Positions 63,601 to 64,000 of a DNA stretch of 64,000 nt are shown here, piece by piece. The stretch covers positions 5,456,001 to 5,520,000 of the forward strand of contig NZ_CP094527.1 in assembly GCF_022811725.1 (NCBI RefSeq). Reading direction: 5' to 3'. The notes under the pieces were generated by a model that was given only the letters and a program-made list of their open reading frames with translations, was not told the DNA's origin and made no database searches. The DNA is from Mucilaginibacter sp. SMC90. GTDB taxonomy: Bacteria; Bacteroidota; Bacteroidia; Sphingobacteriales; Sphingobacteriaceae. The translations under genes were made by a program, and so were the position numbers. How positions within the stretch are numbered: position 1 is the stretch's first letter; each line of letters begins with the position of its first letter.

Positions 63601-64000
63601 CCATATAAGTCCTGAGCGGTCGGCTAAAAATGACCGGATATTCAATGACCAATCGCCATCAGGCCTCAGCACTAAGGATACGCCCCTTTGATCATTGCTG
63701 TGAAAAATCTCTCCATCTGATTCAAAATATTCTGACTGATCGGGGCCTGCGCAAATATATCTTACCCCAGTTGCAGACACACGTGGTAATGCTACAACAC
63801 GATACGTTTTAAGCCCCGGATTAAAAAAAAACAACTGTTTTTGATCGCCCCACATGAGTTCGCCGTTTGCACGCTCATACAAGCCCACAACTTCTCTGTT
63901 AACATCATTGCTGAATTGCTGCGGAACGGGTGTAGGGTAAACCGTAAACTTACCTGTTGCCTTGTTAAGCGCACACAAACCACTACCGGTTAATACCCAT
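60601..64000 (-). CDS. Hybrid two-component system regulator (HTCS), N-terminus cut by window edge
   Basis: Second HTCS. The frame is open through base 64000: before an internal TTG at 63978 the codons read W-V-L-T-G-S-G, a propeller repeat ending, so the true start lies beyond the edge. Visible order: Reg_prop propeller repeats, Y_Y_Y domain (about 485-565 of the visible part), membrane helix (about 573-593), HisKA with the intact FFANITHEFRTPLTLI motif, HATPase (DTGIGIP, GTGIGLAL), receiver (LVISDVLMDGMDG) and AraC-type HTH to the end. Unlike the other HTCS, the proline after the H-box is present. It is convergent with AraC (88-base gap). Its target genes may lie right of the window. Confidence 0.93.
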   Translation of the reverse strand, partial: WVLTGSGLCALNKATGKFTVYPTPVPQQFSNDVNREVVGLYERANGELMWGDQKQLFFFNPGLKTYRVVALPRVSATGVRYICAGPDQSEYFESDGEIFHSNDQRGVSLVLRPDGDWSLNIRSFLADRSGLIWIGTNAGGIRLLDLTAPLFQSFSYETGFFQDLMKKQFSLSLSEMFDWQAADGKSSAPGYLFRSAYDRQGRLWMALKQTVGYYDKGRQSFVKLPRVFSGNLSLANQIIIRGFTITTDGQIMVICSNGQILYYDAKTKQWLSFIADNAIQAAFGPAVLPLDIFNDEDNVWITTENSGLIYLDVKTRQLHRLIYDTKAGGLPANQLLALKADPTRRDYLWIGSYQGLICLNKKTLKCETFTLDDGLPDNTIYSIDMDKLGYLWLSTNKGLCRFEPITHKIKIFQTAYGLPGDEFNRFHQLRLPNGQFAFGGPDGWVMFNPLAVKDDNFNPDIAFTNLKINNISVSARRGDVLFKSPLNAVNKLTLSYGQNTVAFEFAGLQFNQPNELSYRYQLTGYDDGWVLAGHVPVANYTKIPPGTYTFKANASNTAGKWSNHIKTVTIVIGAPWWRTWWAILCYCILIALLVWSYIRYSIRMKLLDHEVQLKANEAAQLKKLNEVKTRFFANITHEFRTPLTLILGPAERLKEKYKTDGQGHELAETIENNAGHLLQLINQLMELAKLEANVIKIDQVWGSPAVIIAKVINSFVNEAATKHLLLQFNNGLAGATYWFSPDLLERIVYNLVSNSVKFTPPGGVINVNFDPEQAGVKLVVTDTGIGIPADDLSYIFDRFYQSRNSINSNQNSNKGTGIGLALVKELVEAQGGNIGVQSSVMPPAGTTFNVLLPYRKDEELNNKTTYEEYEEDTVAISTTEGREEILVVEDNAELAAFITTSIAGYYKVKHAPNGLKGAEIAFSEMPDLVISDVLMDGMDGFELCALLKQDVRTSHIPVILLTAVTEQKSKLEGLTQGADDYLTKPFYVPELLLRIRNQLNRQQKLRDYVARELALLAPVNADEESIPQHALVAQLYNIIELHLDDSLFGVDQLIAVVNMSRTTLHRKVKALSGMSTSQFIRNYRLKRAAQFLQQDFNSSDVAYKTGFSSPAYFSKCFRELYGITPVEFSRKV

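Noticed and set aside
1..64000. CRISPR arrays, tRNA, rRNA, insertion sequences and phage genes
   Set aside because: I looked for regular repeats, transposase motifs and structured RNA signatures by eye and saw none; this is not a substitute for a dedicated scan.

Overview
The window looks like a chromosomal segment of a soil- or plant-associated Bacteroidota of the family Sphingobacteriaceae (Mucilaginibacter or Pedobacter type; genus inferred, not proven). The evidence is three SusC/SusD pairs, ECF sigma/FecR pairs, two hybrid two-component regulators, TAnnTTTG-type promoter boxes and a dense set of secreted carbohydrate-active enzymes. I saw no rRNA, tRNA, CRISPR array, insertion sequence or phage module.

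Layout. (1) 1-1566: a FecR anti-sigma gene cut by the left edge, divergent from an ECF sigma gene. (2) 1671-11860, minus strand: sigma, FecR, SusC with an STN domain, SusD, then two surface-lipoprotein genes (DUF5000-type and DUF4998-type). This glycan-uptake locus has no hydrolase of its own. (3) 12245-22632, minus strand: a second sigma, FecR, STN-SusC, SusD set, followed by two secreted proteins that look like a glycoside hydrolase/deacetylase-fold (DUF3863/DUF3864-like) pair. (4) 22849-32604: general functions. These are an MFS transporter broken by a one-base frameshift, a TlpA-like thioredoxin, a TPR histidine kinase, a PAS protein with an HTH-like N-terminus and no kinase, a small helical protein, and a tight GntR-TauE-DUF1634 operon with a double palindromic operator. 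(5) 33025-64000: a large polysaccharide utilisation locus. HTCS, GH2, SusC (no STN), SusD, GH88 and a heparinase II/III-type lyase all run leftward. Beside them are a clan GH-D-like glycosidase, a DUF892-like protein, a GH78 rhamnosidase, a GH20 hexosaminidase with PA14, an unrecognised TIM-barrel protein, an AraC regulator, and a second HTCS cut by the right edge.

How it works together. In regions 1-3 an outer-membrane SusC with an STN domain is expected to signal through FecR to its ECF sigma factor. In region 5 the SusC lacks STN and the HTCS senses the oligosaccharide instead. The lyase plus GH88 imply a uronic-acid polymer cut by beta-elimination, with unsaturated uronyl ends then removed. 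GH78 and GH2 imply rhamnose and a beta-linked galactose- or glucuronate-type sugar. No sulfatase is seen, so a non-sulfated rhamnose/uronate polymer (plant gum, arabinogalactan side chain or bacterial exopolysaccharide) fits better than ulvan; this is inference.

The most notable unexplained structure is regulatory. A GGGTAAWWTT-type direct repeat with exact 22-bp spacing lies upstream of three leftward genes (SusC, GH2, the GH-D-like gene). A separate dyad (GWCAAAAW-N16-ATTTTGAY) lies upstream of GH78 and in the gap between the unrecognised TIM-barrel gene and the AraC gene. Together they suggest two regulons within one locus.
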